A DNA stretch of 57,973 nucleotides from Ruoffia tabacinasalis (GTDB lineage: Bacteria; Bacillota; Bacilli; Lactobacillales; Aerococcaceae): contig NZ_VBSP01000010.1 in the NCBI RefSeq assembly GCF_005864045.1, positions 1 through 57,973 on the forward strand. The letters run 5' to 3'. Below the pieces are notes generated by a model. It ran no database searches and was not told the DNA's origin. It worked only from the letters and a program-made list of their open reading frames with translations. This document shows, piece after piece, positions 27,554 to 36,716 of the stretch (position 1 is the first letter of the stretch; the number at the start of each line of letters is the position of its first letter). A program made the position numbers and the translations under genes.

Positions 27554-28381
27554 GTGAAATTAATTTCATGGAATATCGATTCACTTAACGCAGCTTTAAC
27601 AAGTGACTCAGCGAGAGCAGAATTATCAAGAGCTGTACTAAAGACAATTAAAGATGAAGATCCAGATGTAATAGCGATTCAAGAAACTAAATTATCAAGT
27701 AAAGGGCCAACTAAAAAGCATTTAGAAATCTTGCAAGAAGACGTGCCAGATTACACCATCGCTTGGAATAGTTCAAAAGAACCGGCCCGTAAAAGTTATG
27801 CAGGGACAATGTTCTTATTCAAAAACTACCTTTCACCTAATGTTACATATCCAGAAATTGGTGCACCAAGTACCATGGATGCGGAGGGGCGTATTATTAC
27901 ACTTGAATTTGATGATTTCTTTATTACACAAGTTTATACACCGAATGCTGGTTCGGGCTTAGTTCGTTTAGAAGAGCGTCAACAATGGGATATTAAGTAT
28001 GCGGATTACTTAGCGAGCCTTGATAAAGAGAAACCTGTCATAGCAACAGGTGACTATAACGTCGCTCACAAAGAAATTGACTTGAAGAATCCTAAGAGTA
28101 ACCGTCGATCAGCTGGCTTTACGGACGAAGAGCGTGAAGGGTTCACAAATCTATTAGCTCGCGGTTTTACAGATACATTCCGTTATATTCACGGAGATGT
28201 GGAAGGCGTTTATTCATGGTGGAATCAACGCGCGAAGACTAGTAAAATCAACAACTCAGGGTGGAGAATTGACTACTGGTTAGTAAGTAACCGAATTGCG
28301 GATAAAGTTCAAAAATCTGAAATGATTGATTCAGGAACTCGTCAAGACCACACGCCAACCTTGTTGGAAATTGATATTTAA
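27554..28381 (+). CDS. exoA: Exodeoxyribonuclease III / AP endonuclease
   Basis: 275 residues of the exonuclease III family, acting on abasic sites. KLISWNID (metal Asn), IAIQETKLS (metal Glu), VYTPNAGSGLVRLEER, ATGDYNVAH (catalytic Asp/Asn), SWWNQRAKTSKINNSGWRID and the final DHTPTLLEID (His) are all present. An in-frame ATG at 27548 is 2 bases from GAGGAG, so GTG 27554 fits better and gives the family's MKLISWN start. Monocistronic. Confidence 0.93.
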   Translation: MKLISWNIDSLNAALTSDSARAELSRAVLKTIKDEDPDVIAIQETKLSSKGPTKKHLEILQEDVPDYTIAWNSSKEPARKSYAGTMFLFKNYLSPNVTYPEIGAPSTMDAEGRIITLEFDDFFITQVYTPNAGSGLVRLEERQQWDIKYADYLASLDKEKPVIATGDYNVAHKEIDLKNPKSNRRSAGFTDEEREGFTNLLARGFTDTFRYIHGDVEGVYSWWNQRAKTSKINNSGWRIDYWLVSNRIADKVQKSEMIDSGTRQDHTPTLLEIDI

Positions 28382-28395
28382 AATGTATTATAATG

Positions 28396-28436
28396 ACACA
28401 TCAGTTTGTTTTATATTGGCTGGTGTGTTTTATTTT
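28396..28436 (+). terminator. Terminator after exoA
   Basis: ACACATCAG and CTGGTGTGT pair across a 15-base loop, followed by TTTTATTTT. Confidence 0.65.
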
Positions 28437-28517
28437 AAAAGCCTATTGAAAAAAGGTTGTCTTAATGAGAAAATTTGAGATAATAGATGAGTAATCTTAA
28501 TTAAGGAGCTTAAATTA

Positions 28518-29288
28518 ATGAAATTTAAAACAAAATGGCGATATTTTTTAATGACAATGGTTGTCTGGTTAACTTTACCCGTTAAAACCATTGGAGCGAT
28601 TGAGTTGATTGATACCGAACTCATTGAACCATTTAAATCTGATTTAACAGTAGAAGAATTAGTTGAAGCCTTGCCAGAGGATGCGTCTTTAGACGATCCA
28701 GCACTCATGCTGATCAACCGAGAAAACCGTTTGGAAGCAGATTTAGACATGGAATTTGCTTGGACAGGGACGGGGCACGCCTACAATGCGAATATTTTCG
28801 AAGAGTTTAATGCTTTAATTACTGCAGCAGAACAAGCTGGATACTACTTTGAAACTGTCTCTGCTCACCGGACAATTGCCTATCAAGCGATGAACTTTGA
28901 TAGTCGTTATAATATGTATATTGCGGATGGTTATAGTGATGCGGATGCCTTTTATATGACGGACATGTTTGTTGCCCCAGCAGATGCGACTGAACATTCG
29001 ACTGGATTGGCTTTTGATTTACTTGGAACGGATTGGCAAGAATACGGACGTGATTTACACCAAGCTTACGGCCAATACGGTTCTGCGATTTGGTTAGCTG
29101 AGAACGGTCATGATTATGGGTTTATCTTACGCTACTTAGAAGGCAAAACACATATCACTGGTTACGAATACGAACCTTGGCATATTCGATATGTAGGAAA
29201 AGACCACGCGACATTTATGTATGAACATGGTTTGACTCTTGAAGAGTACTTAGCTTTAATCAATTTAAGAGATACAGCTGAGGAATGA
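28518..29288 (+). CDS. Secreted M15 D-alanyl-D-alanine carboxypeptidase (VanY/DacB-like)
   Basis: 256 residues with a signal peptide (hydrophobic 9-26). The zinc-binding SAHRTIAYQ segment (about 115), H160-x6-D167 in ATEHSTGLAFDLLG and H222 in YEPWHIRYVG are the three landmarks of peptidase family M15B. Such enzymes trim the terminal D-Ala from peptidoglycan stem peptides. No van regulatory genes are nearby, so a housekeeping cell-wall role is more likely than glycopeptide resistance. AAGGAGC lies 8 bases before ATG. Confidence 0.88.
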   Translation: MKFKTKWRYFLMTMVVWLTLPVKTIGAIELIDTELIEPFKSDLTVEELVEALPEDASLDDPALMLINRENRLEADLDMEFAWTGTGHAYNANIFEEFNALITAAEQAGYYFETVSAHRTIAYQAMNFDSRYNMYIADGYSDADAFYMTDMFVAPADATEHSTGLAFDLLGTDWQEYGRDLHQAYGQYGSAIWLAENGHDYGFILRYLEGKTHITGYEYEPWHIRYVGKDHATFMYEHGLTLEEYLALINLRDTAEE

Positions 29289-29319
29289 TTATTTTCAATA
29301 AAAAATAAGGAGGTGCAGA

Positions 29320-29667
29320 ATGGAAAACGTACCTAATTGCCCACAATGTCAGTCGGAATACACGTATGAAGATGGTGCATTATTCGTCTGTCCGGAATGT
29401 GCTTACGAATGGACTGCAAGTGAACAAGCAGACATCGAGGCTAGCGAAACAATTACAGATTCGAATGGGAATGAGCTTGCGGACGGTGACACAGTTATCG
29501 TTGTCAAAGATTTGAAAGTAAAAGGCTTCAAATCAGCGATTAAGCAAGGAACGAAAGTAAAAAATATTAAGTTAATTATTGATCCAGCCGATGGACATGA
29601 CATTGATTGTAAGATCGACGGTTTCGGAGCGATGAAGTTAAAGTCTGAATTCGTTAAAAAAGCATAA
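29320..29667 (+). CDS. YjdM/PhnA-family zinc-ribbon protein
   Basis: 115 residues: an N-terminal zinc ribbon (CPQC about 8-11 and CPEC about 29-32), then the PhnA domain with [23 protein letters not shown] and [23 protein letters not shown]. The family was named for phosphonate use, but its function is not settled. AAGGAGGTGCAG sets the ATG. Monocistronic-looking, 31 bases after the M15 peptidase gene. Confidence 0.92.
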   Translation: MENVPNCPQCQSEYTYEDGALFVCPECAYEWTASEQADIEASETITDSNGNELADGDTVIVVKDLKVKGFKSAIKQGTKVKNIKLIIDPADGHDIDCKIDGFGAMKLKSEFVKKA

Positions 29668-29733
29668 AGTTAAGCTTTACCTCACTGTTTAAAGTGGGAT
29701 ATTTATTTAACAAAAAATAATGAGGTGAGCAAG

Positions 29734-30666
29734 TTGTTAAAGAAAATATTATTATTCGTTTCCGTGTTTTTATTGGCGGCGTGTAGCACATCTGAAGAAT
29801 CTGTGCCAGTTATGGAAGAAGAAAAGACGACTCAAAGTGAGTCTGTTGAGAGTGAGACAGAGGAGTCTGTGACAGAAGAATTATCAAAAGACTATAGTCA
29901 ATTCACCTCTATAGAAGAATTATTGACTGCAACAATCCAAGAATTCGGTTTGAATCCAGAGGCCGTTTCAGTTGCGTATTATAATTACCAGACTGATACG
30001 GATTTTTTCTATAATGAGCGGTCACCAATGCTTGTTGGAAGTGTGACGAAAGTAGGTGTCGCTAGACTTTACGCTGATTTAATTGCCGATGGTGTGATGT
30101 CTTTTGAGACAGAGTTACCTTATAGTGACGCTTTGTTCGAGGAGGGTGCCGGTCCAGTGACGAATGGTGAGAAAAAGGCGTCTTATCCTTTATATGAGTT
30201 GTTTTACAATTCATTAGCTCTGTCAGATAACACCGCTTTTAATATGCTTTTCTCTTATTACCAGCAAATTTATGGAAATGTGCAAGAGTCACTTTTAAAT
30301 TTAAGCGGACTGTCGTTTGATCAAGCTGAGTATACAACGAATAATATGGCTGACGCCCAGATGATTTTGAATATTTTACTTCCCGTCGCCACTGAAGATA
30401 AATACAGTTATATTTTAACGTCACTTAGCGGGAACACCGAGGCAGAATATTTTAAAAAATACGTCCAAGAAGGTATGTTCACAAAATACGGTAGTATCGG
30501 CGGGTCTCTTCACGACTCTGGTATTTATATGGAGGACGGCGAACCGGTCTATGCTTTAGTTGTCTTAACGAATGGCCAAGGAAATGTAGATGAATTTCTA
30601 GCGACGATGAACCTTAGAATGAATGAATGGGGCAAATTCCAACAACAAAACACCCAAACAGATTAG
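29734..30666 (+). CDS. Lipoprotein serine hydrolase (class A beta-lactamase-like fold)
   Basis: About 310 residues. Lys-rich start, hydrophobic core and LLAAC lipobox make it a lipoprotein. A Glu/Ser/Thr linker follows. The hydrolase domain has S-V-T-K in VGSVTKVG (about residue 103), SDN in ALSDNTAFN and a KYGSIGG segment in the place of KTG. These are the three motifs of penicillin-recognising serine enzymes, closest to the class A fold, but beta-lactamase activity is not implied. GTG 29725 overlaps the ribosome site GAGGTGAG, so TTG 29734 is preferred. Confidence 0.8.
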   Translation: MLKKILLFVSVFLLAACSTSEESVPVMEEEKTTQSESVESETEESVTEELSKDYSQFTSIEELLTATIQEFGLNPEAVSVAYYNYQTDTDFFYNERSPMLVGSVTKVGVARLYADLIADGVMSFETELPYSDALFEEGAGPVTNGEKKASYPLYELFYNSLALSDNTAFNMLFSYYQQIYGNVQESLLNLSGLSFDQAEYTTNNMADAQMILNILLPVATEDKYSYILTSLSGNTEAEYFKKYVQEGMFTKYGSIGGSLHDSGIYMEDGEPVYALVVLTNGQGNVDEFLATMNLRMNEWGKFQQQNTQTD

Positions 30667-30716
30667 AATTATGTTAGAATACTATTAAAACTTTTAAAGC
30701 TGAGGGGGATTGTGTT

Positions 30717-31589
30717 TTGGATAAAGTTAAATTAATTGTCGCAATGTTAATCGTAGGGTCAATCGGGATTTTTGTTCATTTTATTCCGCTGCCATCTGCT
30801 GTGATTGCGATGTTTAGAGCTGTTATTGGAACGCTTTTCCTCCTCGGTGTCATGATTTTTAAGCAAACTAACATCGATTGGGCTGTCGTTAAGAAAAATG
30901 CGAAATACTTAATTCTTTCTGGAACCGCGATTGGTTTTAATTGGATTTTCCTATTTGAAGCGTATCAATATACAAGTGTGGCCGTTGCAACTTTGTGCTA
31001 TTATATGGCACCAGCCTTTGTGGTATTGCTAGCACCTTTCGTTTTAAATGAAAAAATGACGATTTATAATCTCATGAGCACAGTTGCTGCCTTGTTCGGA
31101 GCGGTCTTGATTTCAGGTGTGTTTGGTGGGGTGCAAGTTAACTTAATCGGCGTCGGATATGGAATCGGTGCAGCAGTTCTGTATGCGTGGATTATGATTT
31201 TAAATAAAAAGACTAAAGGCTTACCAGGTTTAGAACTGACCTTCTTCCAATTGTTAGTTTCAGCAGTGGTGATGGTTCCATATGTGTTCCTGACCGAGGA
31301 TTTAAGTAGGTTGAGCTTTACACCTTCAGTGCTTGGCCTATTACTGATTGTCGGAGTTATTCACACAGGCTGGGTTTACCAACTCTTCTTTGAAGCTTTG
31401 AATAAATTACCAGCTCAGACGTCCTCACTCTTGAGCTACATTGATCCAGTTACAGCTATTATCCTATCGGCAGTATTGCTACACCAACCTTTAAGCACGA
31501 TACAAATTGTTGGGACGCTGTTTATTCTAGGCTCGGCGGTCATGAATGAAGTGTTTAATTATAGAAAGCGGTCTGAAGTCGTATTATAG
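30717..31589 (+). CDS. EamA/DMT-family transporter
   Basis: 290 residues with about ten hydrophobic helices in two repeats of five; each half is an EamA domain (first half ends near LISGVFGG, second begins at GIGAAVLYAWIMILNK). The second half has the typical PAQTSSLLSYIDPVTAIILS segment. Members export metabolites such as amino acids; the substrate cannot be told. Start TTG 30717 follows GAGGGGGATTGTG. Confidence 0.88.
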   Translation: MDKVKLIVAMLIVGSIGIFVHFIPLPSAVIAMFRAVIGTLFLLGVMIFKQTNIDWAVVKKNAKYLILSGTAIGFNWIFLFEAYQYTSVAVATLCYYMAPAFVVLLAPFVLNEKMTIYNLMSTVAALFGAVLISGVFGGVQVNLIGVGYGIGAAVLYAWIMILNKKTKGLPGLELTFFQLLVSAVVMVPYVFLTEDLSRLSFTPSVLGLLLIVGVIHTGWVYQLFFEALNKLPAQTSSLLSYIDPVTAIILSAVLLHQPLSTIQIVGTLFILGSAVMNEVFNYRKRSEVVL

Positions 31590-31598
31590 AAGATGGTT

Positions 31599-31629
31599 AA
31601 CACTATTCTTGAATGGATAGTGTTTTTTT
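31599..31629 (+). terminator. Terminator after the EamA gene
   Basis: AACACTAT and ATAGTGTT pair across a short loop and are followed by seven T. Repeat array 3 starts about 12 bases further on. Confidence 0.85.
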
Positions 31630-31636
31630 GATGCTT

Positions 31637-31845
31637 AAGGTGCGTCGTGAATTGGCACGACACTCTGTATTTTCGTTTGCGGTTCATCGTGTTGACTCAC
31701 GACACCCCGTATTTTCGTTTGCGGTTCATCGTGCCGACTCACGACGCCCCGTATTTTCATTTGCGGTACGTCGTGCCGACTCACGACGCCCCGTATCCTC
31801 ATTTTCGGTTCATCGAGCTGGCTCACGACGCCCCGCAAAGTCAAA
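31637..31845. repeat. 42-bp tandem hairpin-repeat array 3 (different sequence)
   Basis: GTATTTTCG-like segments recur at 31667, 31709, 31751 and 31793, exactly every 42 bases, for about five units. Each unit contains TCGTG and CACGA arms around a variable 6-base centre (AATTGG, TTGACT, CCGACT, CTGGCT). The sequence is unrelated to arrays 1, 2 and 4, but the period and hairpin design are the same. It is located between convergent genes (EamA and the SDR-like gene). Confidence 0.93.
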
Positions 31846-32020
31846 ATATCACTCGATTCACCAGTTTCAACTACTGACTATTCTTACAATAAAAACTAGT
31901 ATTATTTAAGTTGGCAATTAAATGATACATGGGAAACACAATATATAAAGAATTTTAGAGTTTACAAATGCAGCGGGTACACTAATACATAATGATGAAG
32001 ATAATGAATAAATCCATAAA

Positions 32021-32065
32021 AATAACCGAGTCAGTCACTTTATAATGTGATCTGACTCAGTTATT
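32021..32065. terminator. Terminator between array 3 and the SDR-like gene
   Basis: AATAACCGAGTCAG pairs with CTGACTCAGTTATT, extended by CAC/GTG inside. On the minus strand it is followed by T-rich sequence and would end the SDR-like transcript. Confidence 0.8.
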
Positions 32066-32077
32066 ATTCGTTATATA

Positions 32078-32728
32078 TTATAGTGATTTAACAGCGTCAT
32101 TCACGGCTTTGTCGCCAGCTAACACTTCAAATTCTTTCTTAATTGTGTTGTCGTTTTCTAATACGGCAACTAGTGTGCGAGCAACATCTTCACGTGGAAT
32201 CTCATTGATTTCAAAGTCTGTTCCTACTTTAATGTTTCCAGTACCGCTTTCGTCTACAAGAATACCTGGGTGAACGATAGTCCAGTCTAATTCTGTACGG
32301 TTTTTCAACCATTCATCTGCATAGTTCTTAGTGATGGTGTATACTTGCAGGGAATTTTCTTTTTCCATTTCTTCGCGTCCAGTACGGAATGTGCTGACCA
32401 TTACGAAGCGTTTAACACCAGCTTGTTCGGCAGCTGTCATTACTTTGATTGCGCCGTCTAAGTCGATTTTCACTGTCTTGTCTAAGCCTTTTCCTCCAGC
32501 ACCTGCACTGAATATTACTGCGTCCATGCCTTTAGCGGCTTCGGCTAATTCGTCGATTGAGTTCTTAGCTAAGTCGAGTAACACTGTTTCAATGCCTCGT
32601 TCTTCAAAGAAACTTTCTTGTTCAGCCTTACGTATCATGGCTGTTTCTTGAATGTTTTCATGGTCTTTAACTATTTCAGCAAAATGTCTAGCGACTTTAC
32701 CATTTGCTCCTACTACTAATACTTTCAT
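32078..32728 (-). CDS. NAD(P)-binding atypical SDR (NAD(P)H-binding, YhfK-like)
   Basis: 216 residues. Rossmann loop VLVVGANGKVARHF at 3-16, then AVIFSAGAGGKG, RFVMVSTFRTGREEM and YADEWLKNRTELDWTIVHPGIL, the pattern of atypical short-chain dehydrogenases annotated as NAD(P)H-binding or sugar epimerase-like. The substrate is unknown. The open frame extends 20 codons upstream, but GAAAGGAGTTTTTTA sets ATG 32728. Monocistronic. Confidence 0.85.
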   Translation of the reverse strand: MKVLVVGANGKVARHFAEIVKDHENIQETAMIRKAEQESFFEERGIETVLLDLAKNSIDELAEAAKGMDAVIFSAGAGGKGLDKTVKIDLDGAIKVMTAAEQAGVKRFVMVSTFRTGREEMEKENSLQVYTITKNYADEWLKNRTELDWTIVHPGILVDESGTGNIKVGTDFEINEIPREDVARTLVAVLENDNTIKKEFEVLAGDKAVNDAVKSL

Positions 32729-32834
32729 TAAAAAACTCCTTTCAAAAGCTTTTAACCTAATGTATCTTCTACCTAATCTTAACAACAACGCTTTTTGTTT
32801 ACAAAGAATTGGATTGTGAGGGGGAGTTGGTTTG

Positions 32835-33026
32835 AGCTGATTGCAGAGAGAATGATTCGGTGACCGTAGTGGAACGCCTTCAGCTAATCACTTCGGCTAA
32901 AGCCTTGTGATTAAGCTTCCGTCTCGCTCTGCTACTGAATCCATACGTCGCTACCGCTCCTATGGCTTCATGTGCGCACAGTCGTCCTAATACTACGGTA
33001 CCTCATCATTCTCTCTTTCATCAGCT
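32835..33026. repeat. Long imperfect inverted-repeat element A
   Basis: AGCTGAT...AGAGAGAATGAT...CCGTAGT (32835-32870) is mirrored by ACTACGG...ATCATTCTCTCT...ATCAGCT (32992-33026), about 36 bases per arm with a few mismatches. The 120-base interior has its own stem (AGCTAATCAC/GTGATTAAGC). It is G+C-richer than its surroundings and carries no frame. It could be a structured RNA, a MITE or a large cruciform. Confidence 0.7.
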
Positions 33027-33086
33027 AACTAAATTATATTATTTTAACATTAAGCTAAAGCTATATATGAATTGATATTGAAGTGA

Positions 33087-33259
33087 CAGAGGAAATTCAT
33101 GTGCCATGCAAAAGGACGATCTACCGCATTAGATTCTGTGCGAACGTTAGTGAGCTACAGAAGCAATAAGTAGGCGAGTCGGAAGCTCATTTGTATAAAT
33201 ACGATAGTGTTTATACAAAAAGCTACAGACGTTCCCATGGCTACAATGAATTTCCACTG
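33087..33259. repeat. Imperfect inverted-repeat element B
   Basis: CAGAGGAAATTCAT...GCCATG (from 33087) is mirrored by CATGGC...ATGAATTTCC (33236-33259). Inside are GAACGT/ACGTTC and a perfect TTGTATAAA (33191-33199)/TTTATACAA (33210-33218) stem. It lies 60 bases after element A in the divergent gap between the SDR-like gene and recQ. Confidence 0.65.
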
Positions 33260-33332
33260 GAACGAAAATATCGATGAATCACCTCATGTTCTAAATAATT
33301 CAGTTGTATGTTAAACTATTTAAGGATAAAAA

Positions 33333-35486
33333 ATGATTTTAGAAGAAAGGGCGTATTTTGTGCAGTTAGAAGCATCATTACAGGAGCATTTTGGGTATTC
33401 TTCCTTTCGCCCTGGGCAAAAAGAAATAATAAACACAATATTATCTGGACAAGACACATTAGGGATTCTGCCAACCGGGGGAGGTAAGTCAGTTTGTTAC
33501 CAGCTCCCGGCTTTAATGTTGCCTGGCTTAACCGTAGTAATATCACCATTGATTTCCTTGATGAAAGATCAAGTGGATACGTTGACACAACTAGGAGTAC
33601 AAGCAGCTTATTTGAACTCGACTATCAGTAGTGAAGAGTTCCAAGATATAATACAACAACTGCGCCAAAGAACATTGAAGATGTTATATGTGGCACCTGA
33701 ACGGTTAGAGAATCCGAGTTTTCAGGAATTCTTAAGCAAACAAAATATCTCACTATTGGCTGTGGATGAGGCGCACTGTGTGTCTCAATGGGGCTTTGAT
33801 TTCAGACCAAGCTACCGAAACATTACACAATTTATTAACCAATTGCCTCAAAGACCGAAGATGGCAGCCTTCACCGCAACAGCAACGAAACGTGTTCAAG
33901 ACGATATTGTGGCTCAATTAGAATTAGAAGATCCAGGCGTCTTCATTAATTCCTTTGACCGACCAAATATTAAATTTTCAGTCGTCGAACCTAATAATCG
34001 CTTAGCGACTTTGCATAGTTTAATTAATCACGACGAGGCGATTATTATTTATGCCAGCACGCGTAAACAAGTCGACAAGTTGCATATAGAATTAAAGCAA
34101 GAAGGCTATGCCGTGAATAAATATCACGCGGGGATGGAACACGACCAAAGACAACAATCTCAGTCTGAGTTTATTAATGATGAGTGTAATATTATTGTTG
34201 CTACAAATGCTTTTGGAATGGGAATTGATAAGACGGACGTTCGGAAAGTGATTCATTTTAACTTGCCGAAAGATTTAGAAAGTTATTATCAAGAAGCAGG
34301 TCGTGCGGGACGAGACTCATTAGATGCGGAAGCGATTCTTTTATATCACTCACAAGATATTATGACCAATAAGTTCTTAATTGCGCAAAGTAATGATGAA
34401 TTAGCTCACCGCCGATTAGAAATGATGATAAAATACGCAAGTTTCACGGGTTGCTTACGGAATTTTATCTTAAGATATTTTGGCGAATTCCCTAATGAAC
34501 CGTGTGGAAATTGTTCAAACTGTATGGGTGAAATGCGTCAAATCGATGTGACAAAAGAAGCTCAGATGATCTTATCGTGTATGCTTCGAATGAAGCACCA
34601 ATTTGGGATGACGATGATTATTGATGTTCTGCGTGGAAGTCAGAATCAACGAGTCTTAGATAATCGCTTTGACGAGCTATCGACTTACGGCATTATGAAG
34701 ACTTATTCCGTTCAACAAATTCGCGATATCATCTCAGCCTTATTGGCGTATCAATATATCAGCGTAACGGAACATCGCGGTTTATATGCGACTGAAGCGT
34801 CTAAGATGCTTTTGATGGGTCAAACGTCTTTAACGATTAAAGAACGTAAATACTTGAAAGCTTCAACGAGCCGCAGACGAACAGTATCTAAAAATGTTAA
34901 CCCGGATCTGTATGAACAATTACGTCAAGTTCGGGCACAATTGGCCAAAGAAGAGGGGATGCCGGCTTATATTATCTTCTCTAATAAATCCTTGGAAGAT
35001 ATGGCGAGTCGTATGCCGAATACTTATGAAGAATTCCTTGATGTTGAAGGGGTTGGATCGGTTAAAGCAGAGAAGTATGCGGGCTATTTCTTACCTGCGA
35101 TTCAAGAATATTCTTCTTCGAATCCGAATACGACAGTCGAAGCCGAACCACACCGTGAAAGTGTTGATCTACAAAGTAGTGGTGGACAATCAAGTTATTA
35201 TATTAGTGCTCAGTATGCAGAACGTGGCCTGACGCCATTGGAGATTGCGATTGAACGTAATATGACTGAAGCCACTATCTTGTCGCATCTGACACAAGCT
35301 GCGGAGCAAGGGGATTTAGAAGTGTTTGACGCGGATGTGTCATCATATATTAAGAACCAAATCAAGCAAGCGATTCGAAAAGTTGGGACCGACTCACTGA
35401 AAGCGATTAAAGAAGCTTTGCCTGAAAAGATTAGTTATGATGATATAAAATACGTCCTGATTGATTATTTAGTAAATAATATTTAA
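33333..35486 (+). CDS. recQ: ATP-dependent DNA helicase RecQ
   Basis: 717 residues with full RecQ architecture. Walker A is in GILPTGGGKSVCYQLP (about 45-60), DEAHCVSQWGFDFRPSYR (DEAH, about 145) and FTATATKRV follow, then QEAGRAGRD (motif VI). The zinc-binding domain uses C..CGNCSNC (near residue 378-395). After the RQC winged helix, an HRDC domain (about 520-595, YIIFSNKSLEDMASRMP) and a C-terminal helix-turn-helix follow. It unwinds DNA 3'-5' in recombination repair. AAGGAT precedes ATG. Confidence 0.96.
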   Translation: MILEERAYFVQLEASLQEHFGYSSFRPGQKEIINTILSGQDTLGILPTGGGKSVCYQLPALMLPGLTVVISPLISLMKDQVDTLTQLGVQAAYLNSTISSEEFQDIIQQLRQRTLKMLYVAPERLENPSFQEFLSKQNISLLAVDEAHCVSQWGFDFRPSYRNITQFINQLPQRPKMAAFTATATKRVQDDIVAQLELEDPGVFINSFDRPNIKFSVVEPNNRLATLHSLINHDEAIIIYASTRKQVDKLHIELKQEGYAVNKYHAGMEHDQRQQSQSEFINDECNIIVATNAFGMGIDKTDVRKVIHFNLPKDLESYYQEAGRAGRDSLDAEAILLYHSQDIMTNKFLIAQSNDELAHRRLEMMIKYASFTGCLRNFILRYFGEFPNEPCGNCSNCMGEMRQIDVTKEAQMILSCMLRMKHQFGMTMIIDVLRGSQNQRVLDNRFDELSTYGIMKTYSVQQIRDIISALLAYQYISVTEHRGLYATEASKMLLMGQTSLTIKERKYLKASTSRRRTVSKNVNPDLYEQLRQVRAQLAKEEGMPAYIIFSNKSLEDMASRMPNTYEEFLDVEGVGSVKAEKYAGYFLPAIQEYSSSNPNTTVEAEPHRESVDLQSSGGQSSYYISAQYAERGLTPLEIAIERNMTEATILSHLTQAAEQGDLEVFDADVSSYIKNQIKQAIRKVGTDSLKAIKEALPEKISYDDIKYVLIDYLVNNI

Positions 35487-35589
35487 TAAAAAGCATGCAT
35501 CTAAGGATCAGTCGTTAATTTTTATAGATACAAAGAGTCTGTAGGTCGTATTGAAACATGAATACTATTAAAACGTTGAATCATATTAT

Positions 35590-35841
35590 TGTGAGATGGC
35601 TTACCAAGTGCCGGCGTTGTTGCATATCAAAATACTCATTTGTTGAAGCACGTCGAACCAGGAAAGTCAGTCCAAGTTATCGGTGCGGGTGCTCACACAA
35701 GGGCCAATATTATCTAAACTTTGGAACCGAAAAATTCAACCAGTTATTGATCGTGTGATACCATTTGAGGAAGTCAATGATGACTTGAAAGCTTTAGAAG
35801 GCGGGCAAGTCTTAGGAAAGATTGTTGTGAAAATGAATTAA
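35590..35841 (+). pseudogene. Remnant of a zinc-type alcohol dehydrogenase / quinone oxidoreductase
   Basis: One frame reads LPSAGVVAYQNTHLLKHVEP, then GKSVQVIGAGAHTRANII and a stop, matching the start of the nucleotide-binding domain of medium-chain dehydrogenases. A second frame reads KIQPVIDRVIPFEEVNDDLK, then ALEGGQVLGKIVVKMN, the typical C-terminus of the same family. The N-terminal domain and the middle are missing and the frame shifts, so this is a deletion remnant. Confidence 0.75.
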
Positions 35842-35843
35842 CA

Positions 35844-35870
35844 AAAAAAGAGGCATAAGCCTCTTTTTTA
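35844..35870. terminator. Bidirectional terminator
   Basis: AAAAAGAGGC and GCCTCTTTTT pair across ATAA, between the dehydrogenase remnant and the convergent cyclase gene. Confidence 0.85.
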
Positions 35871-36611
35871 ATTATTCGGAATTACCGCAAAAACTTCAGC
35901 TGGGAAACCAGGTGAGTCTTTAATATGTGGAACAGCAACAAAGATAATGCTACCGACGGCAGGGACTTGATCAAGATTAGCTAGTAATTCTACTTGGTAT
36001 TTATCTTCGGCCAACCAATAGTATTGTGCATCTAAGAAGCCTTGTTCAGCTGCGTCGACACCACTATCCGTGTTTAATGTCTCATGTCCGATGGCAGTGA
36101 CTCTACGTGTGCGACTTAAGAATTCTAAAGCCGGAATTGACCATCCAGGTGTATGCTCTACACCTTCTTTGTCTTTATTGACAAAAGCATCAGGGTCATC
36201 AAAGCGTTTATACCAACCACTTGAGAAAGCTACAAAGCTGCCTTCAGGAATTTGACCGTATGTTTCTTCAAAGTCTTTAATGTCTTCGACAGTCACTGCG
36301 TACCCTGGATCGTCTTTAACTTTGTCTTCTAGATGAATGACATAAAGAGGTAAGACACGTTCATTTTGTGGGATGTCTTGTAGTGTTCTTTTTCCTTCAG
36401 CAAAATGACTTGGCGCGTCAATATGAGTTCCATGAGAAGAACCGATAGTATACTCAAGTGAGTGCACGCGGTCTTGTTCCATTTTTGAAATTTGTTTCTC
36501 TTGAAGTGGATTAAATGTATGATAAATTGGAATTTGATCATTCACTTCATGAGTTAGGTTCACCCATTTGTAACCTTTTAAATCTTGTAGTAATTGATAT
36601 AATGCATGCAT
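35868..36611 (-). CDS. Cyclase-family metal hydrolase (kynurenine formamidase-like)
   Basis: About 247 residues of the cyclase family. The metal-binding HGTHIDAPSHF (about residues 60-70) is diagnostic, with YKWVNLTHEVNDQIP at the start and TAIGHETLNTDSG near residue 190. The family includes kynurenine formamidase and isatin hydrolase; no tryptophan catabolism genes are nearby, so the substrate is open. A GTG at 36620 is in frame, but CAGGAG spacing favours ATG 36611. Confidence 0.85.
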   Translation of the reverse strand: MHALYQLLQDLKGYKWVNLTHEVNDQIPIYHTFNPLQEKQISKMEQDRVHSLEYTIGSSHGTHIDAPSHFAEGKRTLQDIPQNERVLPLYVIHLEDKVKDDPGYAVTVEDIKDFEETYGQIPEGSFVAFSSGWYKRFDDPDAFVNKDKEGVEHTPGWSIPALEFLSRTRRVTAIGHETLNTDSGVDAAEQGFLDAQYYWLAEDKYQVELLANLDQVPAVGSIIFVAVPHIKDSPGFPAEVFAVIPNN

Positions 36612-36716
36612 TTGTTTCACTCCTGTAAATGTTATTTACCTAATTTTAGTTATTAACTAAGATAAAAGCAACGCAAACCACTATTGTAGAGAATTTTAAG
36701 AAGGGAGGGACTTTAT

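Noticed and set aside
28518-29288. Glycopeptide-resistance vanY
   Set aside because: M15 motifs are present, but there are no vanRS, vanH, vanA-type or vanX genes nearby; a general carboxypeptidase is the safer call.
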